Shown here: in pieces, positions 1 to 7,883 of the stretch | Layout of the letters: the number at the start of each line of letters is the position of its first letter | Numbering within the stretch: the stretch's first letter is position 1 | Source: an uncultured Christensenella sp. | Lineage (GTDB): Bacteria > Bacillota > Clostridia > Christensenellales > UBA3700 | Assembly: GCA_910583995.1 (NCBI GenBank) | Contig: CAJTYW010000008.1 | Location: 10,007 to 74,006 of the forward strand | Length of the DNA: 64,000 nt | Direction: 5' to 3' | Notes under the pieces: generated by a model | What the model was told of the DNA's origin: nothing | The model's input: only the letters and a program-made list of their open reading frames with translations | Database searches by the model: none | Made by a program: the position numbers and the translations under genes

Positions 1-1
1 T

Positions 2-472
2 TTGCGTGATAATATGAAATGGGGTAACCCTAATGTTACAGACCAAGAGATTGCTGAAGCACTAGAAATTGCATCTGCAACAGATTTTGTAAATGGTTTC
101 CCTAATGGCTACGATTATCATATTGAGCAAGGCGGGGCAAACTTATCAGGCGGTCAAAGGCAAAGATTGTGTATTGCTAGAGCTTTGATTAAAGACCCTA
201 AAATCTTAATCCTTGATGACTCTACAAGTGCGGTAGATACTGCAACCGATAGAAAAATAAAACAAGGTTTGAGAGAGACAAAAGCAGATACTACAAAGCT
301 AATTATTGCACAAAGAATATCTTCTGTACAAGATGCAGATAAGATTATCGTAATAGATAACGGTAAGATAAATGGTATTGGCACTCACGATGAATTAATG
401 GCAAATAACAGCATTTACCAAGAAGTTTATCAATCACAAGTAAAGGGGGGAAATAGCGATGAAAACAACTAA
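2..472 (+). CDS. ABC exporter half-transporter, ATP-binding end (5' truncated by window)
   Basis: This is the C-terminal part of an ABC nucleotide-binding domain; the membrane domain and Walker A lie upstream of the window. A canonical signature LSGGQRQR is near residue 48 and a Walker B ILILDDSTSAVD near residue 69. Asp stands where the catalytic Glu normally follows Walker B, as in the non-catalytic site of heterodimeric exporters. The frame is open from base 2 and the gene overlaps the next ABC gene by 14 bases, so the two are co-translated. The partner has the complementary asymmetry, which supports a heterodimer of the BmrCD/TM287-288 type. The substrate cannot be inferred. Confidence 0.9.
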   Translation: MRDNMKWGNPNVTDQEIAEALEIASATDFVNGFPNGYDYHIEQGGANLSGGQRQRLCIARALIKDPKILILDDSTSAVDTATDRKIKQGLRETKADTTKLIIAQRISSVQDADKIIVIDNGKINGIGTHDELMANNSIYQEVYQSQVKGGNSDENN

Positions 473-2369
473 AACCCTTCAAAAATCGGCAGTAAACAAT
501 AAAAAACAAAGTCAAAGACAACCAAATACTATTGCCTTGATTTTCAAAACAATATTTAATAAATACAGAGTATTGTTCATTTTTGTAGTAATAGGTATAG
601 TCATTTCAGCACTTGCATCTATTGCGGGTACAATGTTTATAAATAGTTTGCTTTCAGATTATGTTTTGCCATTAGTGGGAACTAAAAATCCAGACTTCAG
701 CGGAGTTATTACAGCAATTTGCTATATGGCAGGTATTTATGCTGCTGGTATGCTTAGTGCTTTAATGTACAATCAATTGATGATTATTATCGCTCAAAAC
801 ACTATGCGTTCAATAAGAGACGATATGTTTATCAAAATGCAAAAATTGCCTGTTAAGTATTTTGACAGAAAAAATAACGGCGATATAATGAGTTATTTTT
901 CTAACGATACAGATACAATGATGCAATTGTTATCACAAGGTATACCGCAACTTATAAATCTTATTACAACACTTATTGCAGTAATAGTTTCAATGTTTAT
1001 ATTAAGTCCTATTTTGGCAGGTTGTACTTTGGTTTATGGTGTGATAATGTTGTTTGTTGCTCAGTTTATTGGCAAAAGGTCTGTAAAATATTTTGCAGGA
1101 CAACAAAAAGCTATCAGCGATGTAAACAGCTATGTGGAAGAAATGATTGGCGGACAAAGAGTTGTTAAAGTATTCAATCACGAAGAAGTTTGCAAAAGCG
1201 AATTTGCTGCAATCAATGATAACTGGCGTGATGCAAGCTTTAGAGCAGTTAAACTTGCTTGTACTATTATGCCTATAATGATGGGTATGGGACATTTGCT
1301 TTATGTATTGATTGCATTGATTGGTGGTACTTTGATAATAACAGGTGTTGGCGGAACTTCGCTTGCTGCGGTTGTAACTTTTTTGCCTTTATCTAAATCA
1401 TTTACTATGCCAATCAACCAATTTGCAGAGCAAATCAATAACTTTGCAATGGCGACAGCAGGTTCAAAAAGAATATTCCAATTGCTTTCTGAAGAAGAGG
1501 AAGTTGATAACGGCTATGTTACACTTGTTAAAGGTAAAGAGAATAATGGTCAGTTTATTGAGTGCGAAGACGGAGATTGGGCTTGGAAACACCCACACGG
1601 CGACGGAACATTGACTTATGCTAAACTTGAAGGTAGAGTGGAACTTGACCACGTTGACTTTGGATATGTGGAAAACAAGCTTGTTTTGAAAGATGTAACT
1701 ATAAATGCAAATCCTGGTGAAAAAATTGCTTTGGTTGGCTCAACAGGTGCAGGTAAAACAACTATAACAAACCTAATAAACAGATTTTATGATATTGATG
1801 ACGGAAAAATTAGATATGACGGCATTAATATCAACAAAATCAAAAAGGAAGATTTAAGAAAATCCTTGGGTATAGTTTTGCAAGATGTTAACTTGTTTAG
1901 TGGCACTATTGCGGAAAATATTCGTTACGGCAGACCTACTGCAACAGATGAAGAAGTAGTAAGTGCTTGTAAAAGGGGTGGTGCACACGAGTTTATTGAA
2001 ATGTTGCCAGAAAAATATGACACTATAATTGACGGCGACGGCTCATCATTATCTCAAGGACAAAGGCAGTTGCTTTCAATAAGCCGTGCAATTCTTGCAG
2101 ATACACCGCTAATGATACTAGACGAAGCAACAAGTAGTATTGATACAAGAACAGAAATTTTGGTGCAAAAAGGTATGGATAGCTTGATGCAAGGCAGAAC
2201 TTGCTTTGTTATAGCACATAGACTATCTACTATACAAAACTCAGATTGTATTATGGTTTTGGAACACGGCGAGATTATTGAACGCGGAAATCACGAACAA
2301 TTGATTGCAAAACGCGGCAGATATTATGAGCTTTACAATGGCAAAAAAGCCGAAGAAGAGATTGCCTAA
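459..2369 (+). CDS. ABC exporter half-transporter, permease plus ATPase
   Basis: This 636-residue half-transporter has about six membrane helices (roughly residues 35-330) and then an ATPase domain. Walker A GSTGAGKTT is near residue 427, a degenerate signature SLSQGQRQL near 530, and Walker B LMILDEATSSID with the catalytic Glu near 551. Residues 350-385 form a charged linker (ECEDGDWAWKHPHGDG) before the ATPase core. The ribosome binding site AAAGGGGGG lies inside the upstream gene. The degenerate signature together with the intact Glu is the mirror image of the upstream half, so one consensus and one degenerate ATP site are expected in the dimer. Family membership is certain; the substrate is unknown. 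Confidence 0.95.
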   Translation: MKTTKTLQKSAVNNKKQSQRQPNTIALIFKTIFNKYRVLFIFVVIGIVISALASIAGTMFINSLLSDYVLPLVGTKNPDFSGVITAICYMAGIYAAGMLSALMYNQLMIIIAQNTMRSIRDDMFIKMQKLPVKYFDRKNNGDIMSYFSNDTDTMMQLLSQGIPQLINLITTLIAVIVSMFILSPILAGCTLVYGVIMLFVAQFIGKRSVKYFAGQQKAISDVNSYVEEMIGGQRVVKVFNHEEVCKSEFAAINDNWRDASFRAVKLACTIMPIMMGMGHLLYVLIALIGGTLIITGVGGTSLAAVVTFLPLSKSFTMPINQFAEQINNFAMATAGSKRIFQLLSEEEEVDNGYVTLVKGKENNGQFIECEDGDWAWKHPHGDGTLTYAKLEGRVELDHVDFGYVENKLVLKDVTINANPGEKIALVGSTGAGKTTITNLINRFYDIDDGKIRYDGININKIKKEDLRKSLGIVLQDVNLFSGTIAENIRYGRPTATDEEVVSACKRGGAHEFIEMLPEKYDTIIDGDGSSLSQGQRQLLSISRAILADTPLMILDEATSSIDTRTEILVQKGMDSLMQGRTCFVIAHRLSTIQNSDCIMVLEHGEIIERGNHEQLIAKRGRYYELYNGKKAEEEIA

Positions 2370-2390
2370 AGCTAGGTGTAAAAATGAATT

Positions 2391-2426
2391 ACAGAAGGAT
2401 TTTATTTAAAAGTCCTTCTGTTTTTT
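2391..2426 (+). terminator. Intrinsic terminator of the ABC operon
   Basis: A 9-bp perfect stem (ACAGAAGGA / TCCTTCTGT) is followed by a run of six T, 22 bases after the ABC stop codon. Confidence 0.9.
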
Positions 2427-2538
2427 ACAAAAACCGAAAAGTATTGGTTGTTTTTGCAGTTAAATGTTAGCAATGTGTATTGACGGATATGGCAATTTAT
2501 GGTAATATAGTATTGTTATAAAATTTAAATAGATATTT

Positions 2539-2567
2539 TTGTAATTATCGTTAAAGTGCGGTATAAT
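2539..2567 (+). promoter_or_regulatory. Sigma-A promoter of the aminopeptidase gene
   Basis: TTGTAA, a 17-base spacer and TATAAT lie 63 bases before the start codon. Confidence 0.75.
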
Positions 2568-2629
2568 AGGCAAAAATATTAAAGTATGATAAATTTAGCA
2601 AATTTTGATTTGTTATTAAGGAGTGCAAT

Positions 2630-3733
2630 ATGTTAATAGATAAAAGAATTGAAAAACTTGCTCACGGCTTGGTGGATTTTTCCTGCGATGTTCAAAAAGG
2701 GGAAAATGTACTAATTGAAGCTACAGGTGTAGATTATCAATTGGTGGCTCAACTTGTTAAAGAAGTTTATGCAAAAGGCGCATATCCTTTTGTTAATATT
2801 ACCGATTTAAGAATTAAGCGTGAATGGCTTAAGGGAATGACTACAGGGCTTGCAAAAAAATACGCAGATATGGAAATGTACAGAATGAAAGATATGCAAG
2901 CTTATATCGCAATTAGGGGTGGCGGAAACAATCAAGAACTTTCAGATGTCGAGCTTGCGGAATTTAATCGCATTATGCGACCGGTATTAAATCAAAGAGT
3001 GGACCATACTAAATGGGTTGTTTTAAGGTATCCTACAGAGTCAATGAGTCAACAAGCAGGTATGAGTACAGAAGCTTTTGAAGATTTTTATTTTGATGTG
3101 TGTACTTTAGATTACAGCAAAATGGATAAGGCAATGACACCGCTTGTGGAACTTATGAATAAAACAGACAGAGTTAGAATAGTTGCCAAAGATACAGATT
3201 TGACTTTTTCAATAAAAGGTATACCTGCAATTAAATGTAGCGGACTTAGAAATATCCCTGACGGAGAAGTGTATACCGCACCTGTTAAAGATAGCGTGAA
3301 TGGATATATAACTTACAATGTTCCGTCTGTTGAAGAAGGAATTAAGTTTGAAAATGTTCGTCTTGAGTTTAAGGACGGAAAAATAGTAAAAGCAACTGCA
3401 AACGATACTGTTGCTGTCAATAAAATTTTTGATACAGACGAAGGTGCAAGATATGTAGGCGAATTTGCTCTTGGCGTAAATCCTTACATTACAAAAGCAA
3501 TGGGCGATATTTTGTTTGACGAAAAAATAAGCGGTTCAATTCACTTTACCCCCGGTCAAAGCTACGAAGATGCTCCAAACGGCAACAAGTCTGCAATACA
3601 TTGGGATTTAGTGCAAGTGCAAACTACCGAGTATGGCGGTGGAGAGATTTATTTTGACGATGTTTTGATTAGAAAAGACGGTATGTTTGTTTTAGACGAA
3701 CTAAAATGCTTAAACCCTGAAAATTTGAAATAA
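2630..3733 (+). CDS. Aminopeptidase, M29 family (AmpS/PepS type)
   Basis: A 367-residue cytosolic metallo-aminopeptidase that removes N-terminal residues from peptides. The length fits the M29 family. The C-terminal region shows SIHFTPGQSYED and AIHWDL; in family members the His and Asp of such motifs, with two upstream Glu, bind the two metal ions. The start is the ATG preceded by AAGGAGTGCAAT. It has its own promoter and stands alone between two terminated units, which suggests a housekeeping peptide-turnover role. Confidence 0.9.
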   Translation: MLIDKRIEKLAHGLVDFSCDVQKGENVLIEATGVDYQLVAQLVKEVYAKGAYPFVNITDLRIKREWLKGMTTGLAKKYADMEMYRMKDMQAYIAIRGGGNNQELSDVELAEFNRIMRPVLNQRVDHTKWVVLRYPTESMSQQAGMSTEAFEDFYFDVCTLDYSKMDKAMTPLVELMNKTDRVRIVAKDTDLTFSIKGIPAIKCSGLRNIPDGEVYTAPVKDSVNGYITYNVPSVEEGIKFENVRLEFKDGKIVKATANDTVAVNKIFDTDEGARYVGEFALGVNPYITKAMGDILFDEKISGSIHFTPGQSYEDAPNGNKSAIHWDLVQVQTTEYGGGEIYFDDVLIRKDGMFVLDELKCLNPENLK

Positions 3734-3841
3734 ATTTTTGTAAAATGTAGTAAATTTAGTATAATTTATAATATAAAAAGCAATTATATCAAAATAAGAG
3801 TAGTTTTTTTGTTAAATATAACTTAAAATGTTATAAAAGAC

Positions 3842-3870
3842 TAGACAAACAGACTAAATTTTGGTAAAAT
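3842..3870 (+). promoter_or_regulatory. Promoter of the GAPDH gene (extended -10)
   Basis: TAGACA, a 17-base spacer and TAAAAT, with TGG directly before the -10 box (extended -10). Confidence 0.75.
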
Positions 3871-3892
3871 AAATACAAACAATAATAATTAT

Positions 3893-3906
3893 GCCTTTAT
3901 AAAGGC
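3893..3906 (+). promoter_or_regulatory. 14-bp palindrome just before the GAPDH ribosome binding site
   Basis: GCCTTTATAAAGGC is perfectly self-complementary and sits in the untranslated leader five bases before TTGGAGG. It could be an operator or a small hairpin near the ribosome binding site. The function is not established. Confidence 0.4.
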
Positions 3907-3925
3907 AATTTTGGAGGATAAATAA

Positions 3926-4948
3926 ATGGCTAATAAAACTGTAAAAGTAGCTATCAATGGCTTTGGCCGTATTGGTCGTCTTGCATTTAGACAAATGTTT
4001 GGTGCAGAAGGATTTGAAGTAGTAGCAATCAACGATTTGACAAGCCCTAAAATGCTTGCTCACCTTTTGAAGTATGATTCATCTCAAGGTAAATATGCTT
4101 TGGCTGATACTGTTTCTAACACTGAAGATTCTATCATTGTTGATGGAAAAGAAATCAAAATTTATGCAAAAGCAAACGCTGCTGAGCTTCCTTGGGGACA
4201 AATCGGTGTAGACGTTGTACTTGAGTGTACTGGTTTCTATACTGCAAAAGCTAAAGCACAAGCTCACATTGATGCAGGTGCTAAGAAAGTTGTTATTTCT
4301 GCTCCAGCAGGTAATGACCTTCCAACTATCGTTTACAATGTAAACCACGACAAGATTACTAAAGATGACCACATCATCTCTGCAGCATCTTGTACTACTA
4401 ACTGCTTAGCTCCAATGGCTAAAGCTTTAAATGACAACTGGGCTGTTCAATCTGGTATTATGAGCACAATTCACGCTTATACTGGTGACCAAATGACTTT
4501 GGACGGACCACAAAGAAAGGGTGACCTTCGTCGTTCAAGAGCTGCTGCTGTTAATATCGTTCCTAACTCAACTGGTGCTGCTAAAGCTATCGGTTTGGTT
4601 ATCCCAGAGCTAAATGGTAAACTTATCGGTTCTGCACAAAGAGTTCCAACTCCAACTGGTTCTACAACAATCCTTGTTGCAGTTGTAAAAGGTACTCCTA
4701 CTAAGGACGAAATCAATGCAGCTATGAAAGCTCAATCAAATGAATCTTTCGGTTATACTGAAGACGAAATCGTTTCAAGCGACGTTATCGGTATGAGATT
4801 CGGTAGCTTGTTTGATGCTACTCAAACTATGGTTATGGATATGGGTAATGGTTACTCTCAAGTACAAGTTGTTTCTTGGTACGATAACGAGAACTCATAC
4901 ACAAGCCAAATGGTTAGAACAATTAAGCATTTCGCTAAATTCTTCTAA
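3926..4948 (+). CDS. gap: Glyceraldehyde-3-phosphate dehydrogenase, type I
   Basis: This enzyme converts glyceraldehyde-3-phosphate, NAD and phosphate to 1,3-bisphosphoglycerate in glycolysis. The 340-residue protein begins with the Rossmann motif INGFGRIGRLAF and carries the active-site segment SAASCTTNCLAP with the catalytic Cys. Its C-terminal WYDNENSYTSQMVR is the family hallmark. Codon use resembles the ribosomal proteins in this window (frequent AAC, GAC, CCA), as expected of a highly expressed gene. It is monocistronic: its own promoter, ribosome binding site TTGGAGG and terminator. No other glycolytic gene (pgk, tpiA) follows it. Confidence 0.98.
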   Translation: MANKTVKVAINGFGRIGRLAFRQMFGAEGFEVVAINDLTSPKMLAHLLKYDSSQGKYALADTVSNTEDSIIVDGKEIKIYAKANAAELPWGQIGVDVVLECTGFYTAKAKAQAHIDAGAKKVVISAPAGNDLPTIVYNVNHDKITKDDHIISAASCTTNCLAPMAKALNDNWAVQSGIMSTIHAYTGDQMTLDGPQRKGDLRRSRAAAVNIVPNSTGAAKAIGLVIPELNGKLIGSAQRVPTPTGSTTILVAVVKGTPTKDEINAAMKAQSNESFGYTEDEIVSSDVIGMRFGSLFDATQTMVMDMGNGYSQVQVVSWYDNENSYTSQMVRTIKHFAKFF

Positions 4949-4992
4949 GATTAGCCTGAGTTAAATAAACTTTAAATTATGAAATTAAGCAA

Positions 4993-5022
4993 AAAAACGG
5001 ACTAAGTTTTAGTCCGTTTTTT
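4993..5022 (+). terminator. Terminator of gap
   Basis: The stem ACGGACT / AGTCCGT is followed by TTTTTT, 45 bases after the gap stop codon. Confidence 0.9.
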
Positions 5023-5193
5023 GTTGTTAAAATAAGATTTTTTAGCTAAGTACAAGTGTAAAAATCAATCATAAATAACAAATCATTAATATAAAACAAG
5101 TATTTAATAGTTGCAATATTAAATTGCAAACAAATGAATTTAGATTGTTTTTAAAAGCCTATATTTATATTGAAGAGTAGTAATTAATAAATA

Positions 5194-5227
5194 CAAAATA
5201 CCCACCTGTAAACAGGGGGGTATTTTG
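5194..5227. terminator. Long hairpin between gap and folT
   Basis: A 15-bp stem with one mismatch (CAAAATACCC... / ...GGGTATTTTG) and a TAAA loop. U-rich sequence follows on both strands, so it may back up termination from either side. The rest of 5023-5300 shows no gene. Confidence 0.55.
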
Positions 5228-5253
5228 TGAAATAGAAATGTTTTTATAAAAAC

Positions 5254-5288
5254 CATTAAAAAATCGGGGGTAAAACGATTTTTTAATG
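5254..5288 (-). terminator. Hairpin after folT, carrying the dispersed AAAAATCGG motif
   Basis: A perfect 13-bp inverted repeat (CATTAAAAAATCG / CGATTTTTTAATG) starts 13 bases after the folT stop codon. On the minus strand it ends in a T-rich tract, so it can act as the folT terminator. Its left arm and loop carry AAAAATCGGGGGTAAA, shared with position 61856. Confidence 0.6.
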
Positions 5289-5300
5289 TAAAAATCAGTT

Positions 5301-6077
5301 TTACTCGATTTCTTCTTTAGCTATATTGCTATTTGTGCAATTGATTGTTGTATTACAATTATTATTAGTTTTTTGAGTGCACTCTGCAGCTTCGCAAGCA
5401 TTCTTTTTTGCAAACTTTGCTTTGATAGAATTAAACACATTGCAAGCTTTTTTGGTCTCTGTATTTACAGCGGTGCTACCTTCTTTTTCCATTTGTTCAA
5501 TATCTTGATTTGTTGCTGTTTTGGTGCCAAGTCTATTAAACACATACTTTTTAAGTGGGTAGTAGATGATGCAGATAATAACGCAGTTGATTAAATAAAA
5601 GCCTAGTTGTGGTCCTATTCTGCCGATAAAGTATACCCAAAAAGTCTTTTTACCTATTGCAAAAAACAAGTAAAGTCCAAGTGTAGTCAAAAAACAAGTA
5701 CAAAATAAAAATACTAATAAAAAAGATAACGCTAATTTAAAGTATATATTTAGCTTTTTGATTTTAAAAACTAGTCCTGGTATAAACCCGATAAATGCAG
5801 ATGATATTGTAAGTAGTGGAATCCACGCCATACCTTGACTATTTATCAAAAAGCCTAGTAGGTCACCTAAAAAGCCAACTAAAAAACCCGCAATCGGACC
5901 TAAAAATATACCTGCAATAAAGCAAGGAATATAAGTAAAAGTCAACTTTAGTGAGCCTCCACCAATCGGTATATCAAAGGTGTTGCATATAATGCCAAGT
6001 GCTATTAAAATAGCGGTGTAAGTGATAAAAAGGGTAGTTTTTATCTTTTTGCTTTTAACTTTCGTACTATTTGTCAT
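5301..6077 (-). CDS. folT: Folate-specific ECF transporter S component
   Basis: This is the membrane substrate-binding subunit of an energy-coupling factor transporter, expected to capture folates; the shared ATPases and EcfT are not in this window. Residues 15-185 hold about six hydrophobic segments, with LTFTYIPCFIAGIFLGP typical of FolT. A tetrahydrofolate riboswitch directly upstream gives strong independent support for the substrate. The ribosome binding site is AAGGAGGTAC. The protein has 258 residues against roughly 170-180 for the family. The extra C-terminal 70 residues are hydrophilic and rich in Cys, Asn, Thr and Lys, a feature I do not recognise. Confidence 0.9.
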   Translation of the reverse strand: MTNSTKVKSKKIKTTLFITYTAILIALGIICNTFDIPIGGGSLKLTFTYIPCFIAGIFLGPIAGFLVGFLGDLLGFLINSQGMAWIPLLTISSAFIGFIPGLVFKIKKLNIYFKLALSFLLVFLFCTCFLTTLGLYLFFAIGKKTFWVYFIGRIGPQLGFYLINCVIICIIYYPLKKYVFNRLGTKTATNQDIEQMEKEGSTAVNTETKKACNVFNSIKAKFAKKNACEAAECTQKTNNNCNTTINCTNSNIAKEEIE

Positions 6078-6140
6078 AAAAAAAGTACCTCCTTAGAATA
6101 TTGGAGAGTACCGAGAAAATTATTTTTACCACAATAACTT

Positions 6141-6234
6141 GCCTCGGATGTGAAATACAACCGCAGAGATAAATCTCTTTCGTCCATAGTCAACATCCCG
6201 TTCTATGGCACTTAACGCAGTATTTCTACTCAGC
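6141..6234 (-). promoter_or_regulatory. Tetrahydrofolate (THF) riboswitch
   Basis: Read on the minus strand, the leader holds the class I THF aptamer landmarks in order: GAGTAGA, GCGTTAAGTG, GGGATGTTG, an ACGAA-closed hairpin (AGAGATTTATCTCT), GCGGT and CATCCG. The closing P1 helix is TTGCT / GGCAA. The element starts seven bases after the promoter -10 box and lies upstream of folT, so it should report cellular folate and limit uptake. I see no clear terminator between it and the ribosome binding site, so control is probably at translation. Confidence 0.9.
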
Positions 6235-6240
6235 AAAGAC

Positions 6241-6270
6241 ATTGTAACATAAAAAGCCATATATTAGCAA
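6241..6270 (-). promoter_or_regulatory. Promoter of folT
   Basis: On the minus strand: TTGCTA, an 18-base spacer and TACAAT with an extended TGT. The predicted RNA start coincides with the riboswitch 5' edge. From 6271 to 6464 nothing recognisable was seen in AT-rich sequence. Confidence 0.65.
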
Positions 6271-6464
6271 GCGTTTTTTAATGCAATTTATGGTAAATAT
6301 ATTCAATATTTTTTTGTAGGGGGTTAAGATATTTTTATTACCTTTTGTTTTAATTACCATTATTGACAAATAAATATTTTTAATATATAATAATACTATT
6401 AATATATAATTTTACATTTTTAGTTTAATTAATTATTTGTTGCAATTTTAAGCCTTTGCAACAA

Positions 6465-6485
6465 AATAATATCGATTTTTGATAG
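6465..6485 (-). repeat. Dispersed intergenic motif, minus-strand copy
   Basis: On the minus strand this reads TATCAAAAATCGATATTATT, differing by one base from the copies at 54844 and 58482. Confidence 0.5.
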
Positions 6486-6509
6486 TTTATAGCAAATAAA
6501 GTGAATAAT

Positions 6510-6833
6510 ATGAGCGAGTTTGATAATAAAGTTTATATGGTGGTTCAAAACATTCCGTGTGGGTTTGTTATGAACTATGCAATGGTGGCAGAGCTTGCAG
6601 GATATCCTACAAAGGCACGACAAGTAGGCAGAGCGTTGCACCATAACCCTGACCCCGCAAATATCCCTTGTCACAGAGTTGTTATGAAAGACGGAAGTTT
6701 AACCCCTGCTTTTGTGTTTGGTGGAGAAAATGAACAAAGGACTAGACTTGAGAGAGAAGGTGTAACTTTTAAAGGCGATAAGGTGGATATGGAGTTACAT
6801 TTAGTCAAAATAAATAGATTTATTAAAAATTAG
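6510..6833 (+). CDS. MGMT-family DNA methyltransferase domain protein
   Basis: A single-domain homologue of the C-terminal half of O6-alkylguanine-DNA alkyltransferase, about 107 residues. The helix-turn-helix segment TKARQVGRAL and the active-site motif NIPCHRVV are both present. The reactive Cys is retained, unlike alkyltransferase-like proteins where Trp replaces it, so alkyl transfer is possible. The N-terminal domain of full Ogt is missing. The ATG at 6510 is preferred because AAAGTGA sits about six bases before it; a GTG at 6501 is the alternative. It stands alone, with no ada gene nearby. Confidence 0.85.
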   Translation: MSEFDNKVYMVVQNIPCGFVMNYAMVAELAGYPTKARQVGRALHHNPDPANIPCHRVVMKDGSLTPAFVFGGENEQRTRLEREGVTFKGDKVDMELHLVKINRFIKN

Positions 6834-6921
6834 CAATATTAGCAAGGTAGATTATTGTCTACAATATATAGTATATAATTAAAATATAACATAATATATA
6901 CATTAAGATAAAAGGTATGGT

Positions 6922-7797
6922 ATGAGAAAAGTCAGATTTTTAACAGCATTAATATTGGTATTAGGGTTTGCTACAATACTTAGCGGCTGTAACAGCAATA
7001 AAATATTAAACAGATTAACGGAAAAAGGGTATTTTTCCGATAGTTATGACAATGCTATACCGCAAACAGATATTGTAAACAAAATTACAGCACATTTTAA
7101 TCAAAATACAAGTGTAAAAAAGAAAGCTGTTTTGATAACCATTGATGGTATGAGAGCGGAAAGCCTTGAGTATATTATGGGCAATGATTTAGGACTATCA
7201 CGTATTGCTAAAACAGGCGGGCTTTATTGGACAAAACCAGCTAATTTGGATAGCAAGGCAAAAATAGATTTAGGCGTAAACTTTTTAAGCATTGTTACAG
7301 GGCAAGAGCCTTCAACTTTCAATGTGCTAAAAAGCACAGATGCAAAAAGGGAAAAACCATACTCAATTGTATCTACAATGTCTGAAAAATACAGAGTAAA
7401 GTTTTTGACAGATAATAAAGCGTATATCGATATGTATTTGGCTGCAGAAATTAAAGCAATGGAATCTCAAAAATTAAGCTGTGTTTCTTGTGTGGATTTA
7501 AACGCCGTACGCTCAGAATGTTTGAGTAATTTAAATGGCAACGATTTTATTACGGTTGCAATTTCTAACCCTTATGTTGTTGCAGCAGGTAATTATAAAA
7601 TGAGTAATGCTGCATATCTTGCATCGCTTTTGCATTTAAATTATTATATTGACGATTTGTATAGTGAAATAGCAAAAAAAGTGGACGAAGATTGGTTGAT
7701 TATTATTGCAACTACTTGCGGTGGAAATACTAAGCTTGCTAATAATAATGAAGAAGGCAATGTTTTGACATTTATGTTATCAAACAAGGTGTTTTAA
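6922..7797 (+). CDS. Lipoprotein with degenerate alkaline-phosphatase-like fold
   Basis: The N-terminus is a lipoprotein signal peptide with lipobox LSGC (Cys 23), so the protein is anchored outside the membrane. Residues 65-80 (AVLITIDGMRAESL) match the first strand and metal-binding Asp of the type I phosphodiesterase/alkaline phosphatase superfamily, and SIVTGQEPS matches the later TGxxP turn. The nucleophile Thr is not visible, and the usual DHG near the C-terminus is replaced by ATTCGG. At 291 residues it is also shorter than active members. I infer a pseudoenzyme or binding protein. It precedes a sugar transporter and an intact relative. Confidence 0.65.
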   Translation: MRKVRFLTALILVLGFATILSGCNSNKILNRLTEKGYFSDSYDNAIPQTDIVNKITAHFNQNTSVKKKAVLITIDGMRAESLEYIMGNDLGLSRIAKTGGLYWTKPANLDSKAKIDLGVNFLSIVTGQEPSTFNVLKSTDAKREKPYSIVSTMSEKYRVKFLTDNKAYIDMYLAAEIKAMESQKLSCVSCVDLNAVRSECLSNLNGNDFITVAISNPYVVAAGNYKMSNAAYLASLLHLNYYIDDLYSEIAKKVDEDWLIIIATTCGGNTKLANNNEEGNVLTFMLSNKVF

Positions 7798-7883
7798 TTA
7801 TTTGCGTTTAAAACAAAAAAATATTTTGCAAAGGTAAGCAAAGCTAATTTAAAAATATCAAAATATAATAAAAAGGGGTAATA

